Shown here: piece by piece, positions 8,542 to 15,930 of the stretch | How positions within the stretch are numbered: the stretch's first letter is position 1 | Layout of the letters: each line of letters opens with the position of its first letter | DNA from: Arthrobacter sp. ZGTC131 | GTDB taxonomy: Bacteria > Actinomycetota > Actinomycetes > Actinomycetales > Micrococcaceae | DNA length: 64,000 nucleotides | Assembly: GCF_002929275.1 (NCBI RefSeq) | Contig: NZ_PJIK01000012.1 | Location: 1-64,000, forward strand | Reading direction: 5' to 3' | The notes under the pieces: model-generated | Told to the model about the DNA's origin: nothing | Database searches by the model: none | Seen by the model: only the letters and a program-made list of their open reading frames with translations | Translations under genes and position numbers: made by a program

Positions 8542-8568
8542 GTGACAAGCATTTTACGTACGCGAAAC
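8542..8568 (+). promoter_or_regulatory. Possible GlnR-type nitrogen-control site upstream of amt
   Basis: Three 5-mers at 11-bp spacing, GTGAC (8542), TTTAC (8553) and GAAAC (8564), each separated by 6 bp, resemble the actinobacterial GlnR pattern gTnAC-n6-GaAAC repeated. The site is about 92 bp upstream of the ammonium channel start. The middle box is a poor match, so this is a candidate only. Confidence 0.3.
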
Positions 8569-8659
8569 CCACCGCAGTTCACCGCGCCTTATGTTGTGTG
8601 GACAACGGCATTCGTCGGTCTCAGCAAGATGCCTCACCCCGATTACGAGTGGAGTTCCC

Positions 8660-9964
8660 GTGAACGCTGGAGATGTTGCCTGGATCCTCGCAAGTTCCGC
8701 CCTGGTCTGCATGATGATTCCCGCCCTGGCCCTGTTTTACGGCGGCATGGTGGGATCGCGCCGGATCCTGAACATGATGATGATGTGCTTTGGCGGGGCC
8801 AGCCTGGTGGCGGTGCTCTGGGCCCTGTTCGGTTACTCGATGGCCTTTGGCAATTCCGTTTACGGCATGGGCCTGATCGGGGACATCACGCAGTACGCCG
8901 GCCTCGAACCGGTGCTGGCCGATGACTCCGAGGCTGCCCTGCCCACAGCGCTTTTCACTGCCTTCCAACTGTTCTTTGCCTGCGTCACCACGGCGCTGGT
9001 CGCCGGGGCGGCCGCGGGCCGGATGAAGTTCGGGGCCTGGATGGTGTTCGCCGGCGTGTGGGCCACGCTGGTGTACTTTCCCATTGCGCACTGGGTTTTC
9101 GCGTTCAATTCCGCGGACGGCTCCGTGACGGGCGGCTGGATAGCGAACGGAATCAAGGCGATCGACTTCGCCGGCGGAACGGCCGTGCACATGAACGCCG
9201 GCGCCGCGGCCCTCGCCCTGGCCCTCGTCCTGGGCCGGAGCTCAGGCTGGCCCAAGATGGAGCACACCAAGCCGCACAGCCGGCCCCTGGTCCTGGTGGG
9301 CGCCGGCCTGCTGTGGGTCGGATGGTTCGGTTTCAACGCCGGCTCCGCTTTGACCGCCGGGCACTCCGCGTCTGTCGTGTTCCTGAACACTGCAGTGGCC
9401 GCGGCTGCCGGACTCCTCGCCTGGGCACTGGTCGAGCGGATCAGGCGCGGCGCAACCACCAGCATGGGCGCGGCCTCCGGGCTTGTCTCGGCCCTGGTGG
9501 CCATCACACCCGCCTGCGGTGCCGTCAGCCCCCTCGGGGCGGTGGCCATCGGCGCCATTGCCGGAGCCGTCTGCTCGCTGGCCATCGAATGGAAGTTCCG
9601 CCTCGGGTTCGACGATTCCCTGGACGTCGTCGGCGTGCACCTGGTGGGCGGCATCATCGGCACGCTCCTGATCGGCATTTTCGCCACTGACAGCGCCCCT
9701 AACGGGGTCAGCGGCCTGCTGTACGGCGGAGGGCCGGCGCAGCTGGGCATCCAGGCCCTTGCCACGGTGGCCGTGCTGGCCTATTCCTTCGGCCTGACCT
9801 GGGTCATTGCCAAGGTCATGGACGTCACCATGGGTCTTCGCATCCACGAGGAGGACGAGCTGCGCGGCATTGACCTGGCCGCCCACTCCGAGTTCGCCTA
9901 CCTCACGGACGAGGACCCGGTGAACCTGGGATCTCCGGTTGAAGCGAAGGACGCAAACCGATAG
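8660..9964 (+). CDS. amt: Ammonium channel/transporter (Amt)
   Basis: 434 residues from a GTG start with GGAG 6 nt upstream. The Amt/MEP/Rh fold has 11 membrane spans with an extracellular N-terminus. The FYGGMV motif is in the first helix, and the two pore histidines are seen in GGTAVHMNAG and DVVGVHLVGG. It conducts NH3/NH4+ across the cytoplasmic membrane. The C-terminal tail is short and contains GLRIHEEDELRGID, the conserved cytoplasmic regulatory segment that contacts PII proteins. No glnK or glnD follows, unlike the common amtB-glnK operon; a strong bidirectional hairpin comes next. Confidence 0.93.
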   Translation: MNAGDVAWILASSALVCMMIPALALFYGGMVGSRRILNMMMMCFGGASLVAVLWALFGYSMAFGNSVYGMGLIGDITQYAGLEPVLADDSEAALPTALFTAFQLFFACVTTALVAGAAAGRMKFGAWMVFAGVWATLVYFPIAHWVFAFNSADGSVTGGWIANGIKAIDFAGGTAVHMNAGAAALALALVLGRSSGWPKMEHTKPHSRPLVLVGAGLLWVGWFGFNAGSALTAGHSASVVFLNTAVAAAAGLLAWALVERIRRGATTSMGAASGLVSALVAITPACGAVSPLGAVAIGAIAGAVCSLAIEWKFRLGFDDSLDVVGVHLVGGIIGTLLIGIFATDSAPNGVSGLLYGGGPAQLGIQALATVAVLAYSFGLTWVIAKVMDVTMGLRIHEEDELRGIDLAAHSEFAYLTDEDPVNLGSPVEAKDANR

Positions 9965-10015
9965 TTTGGTTTCAGCACCTCCGCATTCCCCCAAGTGCGA
10001 AGTTGCTGTCCAGAG

Positions 10016-10047
10016 GAACCCCGCGCAGAATGATTTGCGCGGGGTTC
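10016..10047. terminator. Bidirectional terminator between amt and the debranching-enzyme remnant
   Basis: A perfect 12-bp stem (GAACCCCGCGCA and its complement) with an 8-nt loop, followed by TTCGTCTCTTT. It sits between convergent coding remnants and can serve both strands. Confidence 0.75.
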
Positions 10048-10056
10048 TTCGTCTCT

Positions 10057-10400
10057 TTAGGCCGGCGCGGTGGACGAGCCGGCGGCAAGCCTGTCGGCCG
10101 ACATCCCGGCAGCGGCGGCCCAGGCCTGGGGCGAACCCGCATGGTGGTACTTCACCGGGACCGGAAAGTCGGCCCGGCTGAACCCGCCGAACAGCTCGGG
10201 CAGCGTGTTGCCGAAGTGGGCAGCCGCTTCCCGCATTCCCGCCGCAACCGCCCGTGCCTCGTCGACGTGCCCGTAGGACGCCATGCCCTCGGCCGCAAGC
10301 ATGGTGTCATGCGGCCAGACCGAGCCCTTGTGCGCCTGGAATTCAGCCGCCGGATCTTTCCTGCGTTCCGCGGCGGCCGAGCCCCGGTCGAAGATCTTCG
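10057..10400 (-). pseudogene. C-terminal remnant of a glycogen-debranching/amylo-1,6-glucosidase-type protein
   Basis: The minus-strand frame reads EFQAHKGSVWPHDTMLAAEG and continues to a natural TAA at 10057. The segment GSVWPHDT is the hallmark late-barrel motif of the amylo-alpha-1,6-glucosidase / debranching family (about 650-700 residues when intact). Only about the last 115 residues remain, with no start codon or ribosome site of their own. Upstream the frame merges into the end of the VOC gene at about 10,395. I read it as the end of a gene whose 5' part was deleted and replaced. Confidence 0.7.
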
Positions 10401-10765
10401 ACGTCCTGGACGGATCGGGACAGCAGGCAGAACTCGTTGCCCTCGGGATCAGCCAGCACCACCCAACTGACGTCCGGGCCCTGCCCCACGTCTGTGCGCC
10501 GCGCGCCGAGATCGAGCAGCCGCTCGAGCTCCTCGGCGGTGGACACGCCGTCCGCCCGCAGGTCGAAATGCAGCCGGTTCTTGACGGTCTTGCCCTCGGG
10601 GACCGCGATCACATCGATGGAAGGCCAGGCCTTATCCCGCGGCGCGATGCTGATGATGTCGGTATTCTCTTCGACAACATGCCAGCCGAGGACGGCGCAC
10701 CAGAAGTCGGCCACCACCTGTGGCCGGATCGCGTCGATGGCAATGACAGCTAGTCTGCTGGGCAT
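10343..10765 (-). CDS. VOC-family (glyoxalase-like) protein with a run-on C-terminus
   Basis: 140 residues. A vicinal-oxygen-chelate beta-alpha-beta-beta-beta fold is recognisable from IDAIRPQVVADFWCAVLGW at the start, NRLHFDLRA in the middle and VVLADPEGNEFCLLSRS near the end. These are the usual landmarks of the DUF1338-unrelated glyoxalase-like proteins, which lack a defined substrate. Family members normally stop shortly after the ...CLLSRS segment. Here about 20 extra residues (DLRPGLGRRGTQERSGG) are read from DNA that in another frame encodes the debranching-enzyme remnant, so the original stop has been lost at a recombination junction. Confidence 0.75.
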   Translation of the reverse strand: MPSRLAVIAIDAIRPQVVADFWCAVLGWHVVEENTDIISIAPRDKAWPSIDVIAVPEGKTVKNRLHFDLRADGVSTAEELERLLDLGARRTDVGQGPDVSWVVLADPEGNEFCLLSRSVQDVEDLRPGLGRRGTQERSGG

Positions 10766-10855
10766 GGCACCACGATAGTCCAGGAGGTACCGTTACGGGC
10801 CCGTTCTACCGCTGATTATCTGCCCCGTGGCGGGAGCCAGCAGCGGGGCTCTCCC

Positions 10856-11668
10856 CTACGAAGCCTGCTCTTCAACCTCGCGCCAAAAGGCGTGTACGCG
10901 GGCGTTCCACTGGTCAGGGACCTCTTGGAACGGCTGGTGGGCTTCCTGCTCCATGACCTCGAAGAGGGCCCCGGGTATCCCGTTGGCAACGGCGCGGCAG
11001 AGCTCCGGGCGGCTGGTCGAGTCGCGGCCGCCAGCCAGGACGAGAGTCGGGACGGCGATCTGCGGGAGGCTGTCACTTGTGTCGTGACTGAGAATGGCGT
11101 CGATGAAGCGCTGCAGGTCCTCGGTGCGCTGCTTGTGCGGAAATGCCAGCACCTCCTCGATGAACTGGCTCACGGTGCCGTCGTTGTGAGCCCGCGCCGT
11201 GTAGATGTCCAGAAAGAGCCCTTCGAGGAACGCCCGCTCGCTCGGAGCCACTTCGGCAAATGAGCGGATGAAAAGGCCCCATGAGCGAAGGTAAGGATCC
11301 GGCACGGACCAAGTGCTCTGCAGCACCAGGCTCCGGACGAGCCCTGGGTGGCGGAGTGCCAGTTCTTGGGCGATGATGCTGCCCCCGGAGAAGCCGGCGA
11401 CGTGGGCGGCGCCAATATCCAGGGCCCTGAGGACCCCGGCGGCGTCGTCTGCCATAGCCTCCACCGAGACAGGTCCGTCCGGCATGGCGGTCCGTCCCGC
11501 ACCGCGGTTGTCGAACGCGGTCAGCCGGTAGCGGTCCGCGAGCCCGTCGAGCTGGAGCTGCCAGGACTCGACCGTGTCGCCCAGGCCTCCGATCAACAGG
11601 ACGTCCGGTCCCTCGCCGGCCTGCTCGGTCCAGATGTCCAGGTCACCGGCCCGTACGTGCTTCCCCAT
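10856..11668 (-). CDS. Alpha/beta hydrolase
   Basis: 270 residues from ATG (MGKHVRAGDLD). Hallmarks of the fold are LLIGGLGDTVESW (oxyanion loop), FDNRGAGRT, the nucleophile elbow GFSGGS (Ser), VPTLVLAGGRDSTSRP with the acidic residue, and EQEAHQPFQEVPD with the catalytic His. This pattern fits the group around 3-oxoadipate enol-lactonase and prolyl-aminopeptidase-like esterases, but no pathway gene is adjacent, so the substrate is open. It is transcribed away from the terminator at 11877-11910. Confidence 0.85.
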   Translation of the reverse strand: MGKHVRAGDLDIWTEQAGEGPDVLLIGGLGDTVESWQLQLDGLADRYRLTAFDNRGAGRTAMPDGPVSVEAMADDAAGVLRALDIGAAHVAGFSGGSIIAQELALRHPGLVRSLVLQSTWSVPDPYLRSWGLFIRSFAEVAPSERAFLEGLFLDIYTARAHNDGTVSQFIEEVLAFPHKQRTEDLQRFIDAILSHDTSDSLPQIAVPTLVLAGGRDSTSRPELCRAVANGIPGALFEVMEQEAHQPFQEVPDQWNARVHAFWREVEEQAS

Positions 11669-11876
11669 TGCTCGGCTCTCCTCTCTGCCGGCCCGGCGTT
11701 GCCTGATGGGCCCGCGCGGCTGCACGCCATTAACTGCGCCAGATCATACTCCGACCCGGCGATTAGCGGGAGCAGTGGAAATCTGTCACGTGTCACCTGG
11801 ATGACCCCTGTTGTGGTCGTCCCTCCGCGATGGGTCGTGCTGGAGGAATACCGTTTGTCGGTAGCCTGAAACCCAA

Positions 11877-11910
11877 GAATCCCCGCCGGGTGGTTTTCCG
11901 GCGGGGATTC
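11877..11910. terminator. Bidirectional hairpin terminator
   Basis: A 13-bp stem (GAATCCCCGCCGG and complement) with an 8-nt loop GTGGTTTT, just downstream of the binding-protein remnant on the minus strand. Confidence 0.7.
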
Positions 11911-11922
11911 GTCGTCGGCGGG

Positions 11923-12162
11923 CTACTTCTTGGGCAGGCCCGCCGGGTTCAGTTCGGACTTCTGCACGGCTTCGGACGAGAGGCCCCAGCGGTCCAGGAT
12001 CTTGGCGTAGCTGCCGTCCTCGATCAGGTGGCTCAGTCCGGCCTGGGCGGCGGCAGCGAAGCCGTTGCCCTCTTTCGTGGTGGCTGCGATGCTCGCTTGG
12101 CTTCCAGGCTGACGCCCGGCTTTGAGCGCGCCGGCACCGGATTTTCGAGTGTTGCGGGCCAT
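11923..12162 (-). pseudogene. 79-codon remnant of an amino-acid ABC binding protein, with start and ribosome site intact
   Basis: The last ~55 residues (GLSHLIEDGSYAKILDRWGL, then SSEAVQKSELNPAGLPKK) match the C-terminal helix and tail of polar-amino-acid (glutamine/glutamate-type) solute-binding proteins, normally ~270-300 residues. The first ~25 residues (MARNTRKSGAGALKAG) are basic and unrelated to a signal peptide. The ATG has a good AAGGGG 6 nt upstream, so the frame may still be translated. It lacks signal peptide and ligand lobes, so cannot work as a binding protein. Read as a deletion relic, possibly expressed. Confidence 0.6.
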
Positions 12163-12340
12163 GATTTTCCCCTTGGAAGTAGCGGGTGAGGTTCTTGTGG
12201 CAGCCACTATCCGGCAGCGGAAATACCCGGTCAAAGCGCCCCGAAACGGTGGGATACACGGCGTAACGGCGGTTCATCCTGCGTCCGGCGCCGTCATGTC
12301 CCCTGTCCGGCAGCCGGCAAACGGCTCTAGGCTCGAAACT

Positions 12341-12955
12341 ATGAACAATCACTTCACGGACGAACGGGACAGCTACGGCAGGCTCCTGGTGGACAGGGAA
12401 GTGTGGCGGCAGGCCACCACGCTTGCCGCGGCGGGCGAGCTGACCGCGCGCTGGCTGGAAGGCAAGAGCCAGTACCAGGCGGGCACCCTTGCCCCGAGCT
12501 TCGACGCCGAAACCGGACCCATTGCCGGGCAGCTGGCCGAGATCAACCGCAGCGGGTTCTTCACGAAGGAGTCCCAGCCCGGCCTTCCGGCGGAAGCCGG
12601 TCAGGCCCAGCGACAGTACGTGACGGGCTTCTGCTCGCCCGAGTCGGCACGGCTCCTCCTGCAGCTTTCGACGCAGACCGAGCTCGTCGCCGTCGCGCAC
12701 GCCCCGGGTGAGATGAGCAACGCTTCCATTCCCGTGACGCTTGACGGCGACGAGGTGGTCACCGTCCTCGGGACCAGCGAGAGCCCCATTGAATCCGAAC
12801 AGATCCGGGACTGGGCCGAGGAAAGCAACGAAACGCTTGCCCTGGTCCTAGCCGACTCTTGGTACATCGAGCTGCTCGACCCCGTGTGGGGGCGGAACGA
12901 CCGCCTCCTGCCCGCCGTCCTGGACACCCTGAAGTCAGCGCAGGATGCACTTTGA
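12341..12955 (+). CDS. DUF6919-like hypothetical protein
   Basis: 204 residues. Recognisable landmarks of this actinobacterial family are WRQATTLAAAGELTARWLEG, then TGPIAGQLAEINRSGFFTKE and SQPG, and the motif GFCSPESARLL. The protein appears soluble and cytoplasmic, with no signal or membrane span. Its biochemical role is unknown. It starts at ATG; the region upstream is shared with the divergent remnant at 11923-12162. Codon use is like that of neighbouring genes. Confidence 0.7.
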   Translation: MNNHFTDERDSYGRLLVDREVWRQATTLAAAGELTARWLEGKSQYQAGTLAPSFDAETGPIAGQLAEINRSGFFTKESQPGLPAEAGQAQRQYVTGFCSPESARLLLQLSTQTELVAVAHAPGEMSNASIPVTLDGDEVVTVLGTSESPIESEQIRDWAEESNETLALVLADSWYIELLDPVWGRNDRLLPAVLDTLKSAQDAL

Positions 12956-13147
12956 CGCTTGCGCGCCTCGCTTTTGAGGCCCGCGGCTCCGCGTCCGGCG
13001 CTTGGACCCCTGGCGAAATTTGACGGTTTGCGACTTCCGGTGAACGTCCGCGACGTCCGGTGTATCCCTGCTACGGCAGCCGTTGTGGGCGGCGTGAGGC
13101 GCTACGTAACCTCAGTCCAACAACCCCAACACCTCGAAGGAAACACC

Positions 13148-14311
13148 ATGTCGGACTCAAAGGACAACCCGGGATCCACCCGCATCGCCGCGGGCGAGAC
13201 CCGTAGCCCGAAGTACACCCGCAAGCTCAAGCTCGGCATCGCGGCCGGCATCATTGCCGTCCTCGGCGCCGGCGCCGCCGTGGCGTCGACAGCCGCCCGC
13301 AGCACTGACGCGGTAGCCGCCAACACCGCAGCCGCCACGAGCCCGGCCGCGGAGCTGAAGCTGGGCTATTTCGGCAACATCACCCACGCCGCGGCCCTGG
13401 TGGGCGTGAAGCAGGGCTTCATCGAGCAGAACCTGGGCGGCACCAAGCTCTCCACGCAGGTGTTCAACGCCGGGCCCGCGGCCGTCGAGGCGCTGAACGC
13501 CGGCGCGATCGACGCGACCTACATCGGCCCGAACCCGGCGATCAACTCGTTCGTCAAGAGCAAGGGCGAGTCGGTCAGCATCATCGCCGGCGCGGCCTCG
13601 GGCGGGGCGCAGCTGGTGGTCAAGCCGGAGATCAAGACCGCGGCGGATTTGAAGGGCAAGACGCTGGCCTCCCCGCAGCTGGGCGGCACGCAGGATGTGG
13701 CGTTGCGCGCCTGGCTGGGCAAGCAGGGCTTCAAGACCAACACCGACGGCGGCGGGGACGTGGCGATCAACCCCACCGAGAACGCCCAGACCCTGAAGCT
13801 GTTCCAAGACGGCAAGCTCGACGGCGCCTGGCTGCCCGAGCCGTGGGCATCCCGGCTGGTGCTCCAGGCCGGCGCGAAGGTCCTGGTGGACGAGAAGGAC
13901 CTGTGGGACGGGTCGCTAACCGGGAAGCCGGGCGAGTTCCCCACCACCATCCTGATCGTGAACAAGAAGTTCGCCGCCGAACACCCGCAGACCGTCGAGG
14001 CGCTGCTCAAGGGCCACGTCGAGGCGGTCAAGTGGCTCAACGGCACCCCCGCCGCCGAAAAGGCCACCGAGGTGAACGCGGCCCTGAAGGACGCGGCGGG
14101 CAAGGCGCTGCCGCAGGACGTCATCGACCGCTCGCTGCAGAACATCGTGTTCACCGTCGACCCGCTGGCCGGCACGTTCACCAAGCTCCTGCAGGACGGC
14201 GTGGACGCGGGCACCACCAAACAGGCCGACATCAACGGCATCTTCGACCTCACCACGCTCAACTCGGTCACCGGGCAGAAGGCGTCCGCGGGCGGGCTCG
14301 GCAAGGACTGA
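13148..14311 (+). CDS. SsuA/NMT1-type ABC substrate-binding protein without partner genes
   Basis: 387 residues, ATG with AAGGAAA upstream. After a basic, Lys-rich N-terminus and a hydrophobic segment (residues ~32-52) comes a two-lobe periplasmic-type domain: LKLGYFGNITHAAALVGVKQ, AGAIDATYIGPNPAINSF, DLKGKTLASPQLGGTQDVAL and DGAWLPEPWAS. These motifs define the sulfonate/nitrate/taurine binding-protein group. No lipobox cysteine follows the hydrophobic segment, so the mature protein may be released or anchored by an uncleaved signal. There is no permease or ATPase beside it and a strong terminator follows, so it must work with transporter genes elsewhere. Ligand inference (sulfonate-like) is weak. 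Confidence 0.85.
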   Translation: MSDSKDNPGSTRIAAGETRSPKYTRKLKLGIAAGIIAVLGAGAAVASTAARSTDAVAANTAAATSPAAELKLGYFGNITHAAALVGVKQGFIEQNLGGTKLSTQVFNAGPAAVEALNAGAIDATYIGPNPAINSFVKSKGESVSIIAGAASGGAQLVVKPEIKTAADLKGKTLASPQLGGTQDVALRAWLGKQGFKTNTDGGGDVAINPTENAQTLKLFQDGKLDGAWLPEPWASRLVLQAGAKVLVDEKDLWDGSLTGKPGEFPTTILIVNKKFAAEHPQTVEALLKGHVEAVKWLNGTPAAEKATEVNAALKDAAGKALPQDVIDRSLQNIVFTVDPLAGTFTKLLQDGVDAGTTKQADINGIFDLTTLNSVTGQKASAGGLGKD

Positions 14312-14342
14312 CCGGGGAGAACCAGCAATCCACCAACAGCAG

Positions 14343-14378
14343 AAAAGGTCCGGCGGGAACATTCCCGCCGGACCTTTT
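14343..14378 (+). terminator. Strong intrinsic terminator after the orphan binding-protein gene
   Basis: A near-17-bp perfect stem (AAAAGGTCCGGCGGGAA and complement) with a 2-nt apex and a T-run, 32 bp after the stop. It also lies downstream of the convergent gene at 14442-14879. Confidence 0.85.
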
Positions 14379-14441
14379 TGCGTGGCCGGGCACGTCGTCT
14401 GGCCGACCTTTGTGTGATGCGTCTTGTCCCGCGCGGGGCGC

Positions 14442-14879
14442 CTATAACGCCGTCGGGACCTCCTCGAAGCGGCACAAATCCTCGGCGGACTTCAACGCAT
14501 AGTGGAAGACCATGCCGCCGGGACTCTCCTGGCTCCCGATGTATTCGGCCACCACCCACGGCGCCTCGGCAACCGCAACGGCCCAGGCATGGGCTTCTTC
14601 CCAGTGCACACTGGACGCCCGGCGGTCGGGATGAAGGTTCATGGCCACCGCCACCCCCGCCGCAGCAGTCCCGTCCGCGGGAAGCCAGCGCGTGAAGCCA
14701 ACGATTTCCACGGACACGCCCGGGGTGGCCAGGCACGGCCGGCGGGCCATGGTGGTGGCCGCTGCGTCCAGGCCGCCGGGGCCGATGTCCTGCCAGGTCA
14801 GGGCGTGCACCTGGCTGCGGAAGAGATTCAGTTCCGCGCTGCACTGCGTCCGGATCCTGTGAACCAAAGCTGTGATCAT
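14442..14879 (-). CDS. Hypothetical protein
   Basis: 145 residues from ATG (MITALVHRIRTQCSAELN). It looks soluble, with a mixed alpha/beta pattern: TPGVSVEIVGFTRWLP, then AAGVAVAMNLHPDRRASSVH and EAPWVVAEYIGSQESPGGM. I do not recognise the family. No signal peptide or membrane span is seen. It is convergent with the orphan binding-protein gene and has its own upstream region of ~215 bp before the GntR gene, so it is probably a single-gene unit. Confidence 0.6.
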   Translation of the reverse strand: MITALVHRIRTQCSAELNLFRSQVHALTWQDIGPGGLDAAATTMARRPCLATPGVSVEIVGFTRWLPADGTAAAGVAVAMNLHPDRRASSVHWEEAHAWAVAVAEAPWVVAEYIGSQESPGGMVFHYALKSAEDLCRFEEVPTAL

Positions 14880-15094
14880 GGCCCCCCGATTCAAGGAGGG
14901 CGCTGGGCCACCCCGTTGATGCTTGTGGACCCACACAACCACCCGGGTACATACTTCTCAATGCCCTGCGACACCCACCGACTCAGGACGCAACACGGGT
15001 TAATGGGGCGCCTCACGGCGTAAGAACTGCCCGGATTTTCCGGCGCACGGGCCCGGAGCAGCTTACGAAGCCAGCGGCAGCCGCAGCGGGATTC

Positions 15095-15811
15095 CTAGAC
15101 GTGCATCCGGGCCACGAAGCGGAACCGGTCGCCCCTGAAGACCGACTCGGTCCACTCAACGGGACGGCCGTCCGGATCAAGTCCGAGCCGGTGCACCAGC
15201 AGCATGGGCGCCCCCATTTCGACGGCCAGCAACCGGACCTCGTCAGGGCCCGCGAGCTTGGTCTCCACCGTATCCTCGACCTCACTGATGCGGATCCCGT
15301 AGTCCTCGCGCAGGGCCGAGTACAGCGATCCCCGAACTTCCACGTTGCCCGCAAGGCCCGGCAGCTCGCCCGCGAGGAAAGCCGTTTCGTGGGCGAGCGG
15401 CTCCCCGTTGACCAGCCTGATGCGCTCAACCCGGTGCACTACCGCACCCGGCTCCACGGCCAAACGCCTGGCGGTCACGGGATCGGCCGGCACCTCGCTG
15501 ACGTCCAGGATCCTCGCGGAGGCGGTCATTCCTTGGCTTGCCGCGTCATCCGTAAACGACGTGAGCTGGCGGACGTGCGTCACCTTGGGCGGGGCCACGA
15601 ACGTGCCCCTCCCTTGGGTGCGGTCCAAGCGACCCTCCGACACAAGCTCGCCGATCGCCTGCCGCACGGTGGTGCGGGACGTGCCGTATTGCTCGGCGAG
15701 CGCCCGCTCCGTGGGAATCAGGGTGCCCGGGACCGCGTCCTCAATGAGAGTGAGGATCTGCTCCTTGAGTACGTAGTACTTGGGCAGCGCGGCAGGGGCG
15801 GGGGTCTCCAT
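15095..15811 (-). CDS. GntR/HutC-family repressor of the GlcNAc island
   Basis: 238 residues. The N-terminal winged helix (LIPTERALAEQYGTSRTTV then RQAIGELVSEGRL and GRGTFV) is followed by a UTRA effector domain (about 90-235) with YGIRISEVEDTVE. This is the DasR/NagR type that releases DNA on binding GlcN6P or GlcNAc6P. The gene is divergent from the sugar porter and the two palindromes between them are the likely operators. Its effector is inferred from family and context. Confidence 0.88.
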   Translation of the reverse strand: METPAPAALPKYYVLKEQILTLIEDAVPGTLIPTERALAEQYGTSRTTVRQAIGELVSEGRLDRTQGRGTFVAPPKVTHVRQLTSFTDDAASQGMTASARILDVSEVPADPVTARRLAVEPGAVVHRVERIRLVNGEPLAHETAFLAGELPGLAGNVEVRGSLYSALREDYGIRISEVEDTVETKLAGPDEVRLLAVEMGAPMLLVHRLGLDPDGRPVEWTESVFRGDRFRFVARMHV

Positions 15812-15840
15812 GGATCCGATATTACCTATTGACAGGAAAA

Positions 15841-15854
15841 TTGGTCTACGCCAA
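15841..15854. promoter_or_regulatory. Candidate GntR operator 1 (TTGGTCTACGCCAA)
   Basis: An imperfect inverted repeat with arms TTGG/CCAA. It resembles the DasR-type consensus TGGTCTAGACCA and lies 29 bp from the GntR start in the divergent promoter region, just after TTGACA (15829-15834). Confidence 0.6.
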
Positions 15855-15864
15855 AATTGGATAA

Positions 15865-15880
15865 ATTGGTTTATACCAAT
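15865..15880. promoter_or_regulatory. Candidate GntR operator 2 (ATTGGTTTATACCAAT)
   Basis: A palindrome with perfect 6-bp arms (ATTGGT/ACCAAT) and a 4-bp centre, one of two sites 25 bp apart centre to centre. It lies between the divergent GntR and sugar-porter genes and agrees better with the DasR-type consensus than site 1. Confidence 0.7.
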
Positions 15881-15930
15881 AGTCCGAACCTGCGGACGCT
15901 CCCACTACATCTCCCACGCACAAGGACCCA

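Noticed and set aside
13519-14961. Long minus-strand frame across the SsuA-like gene and beyond
   Set aside because: Spans a strong terminator and a real convergent gene; no family resemblance.
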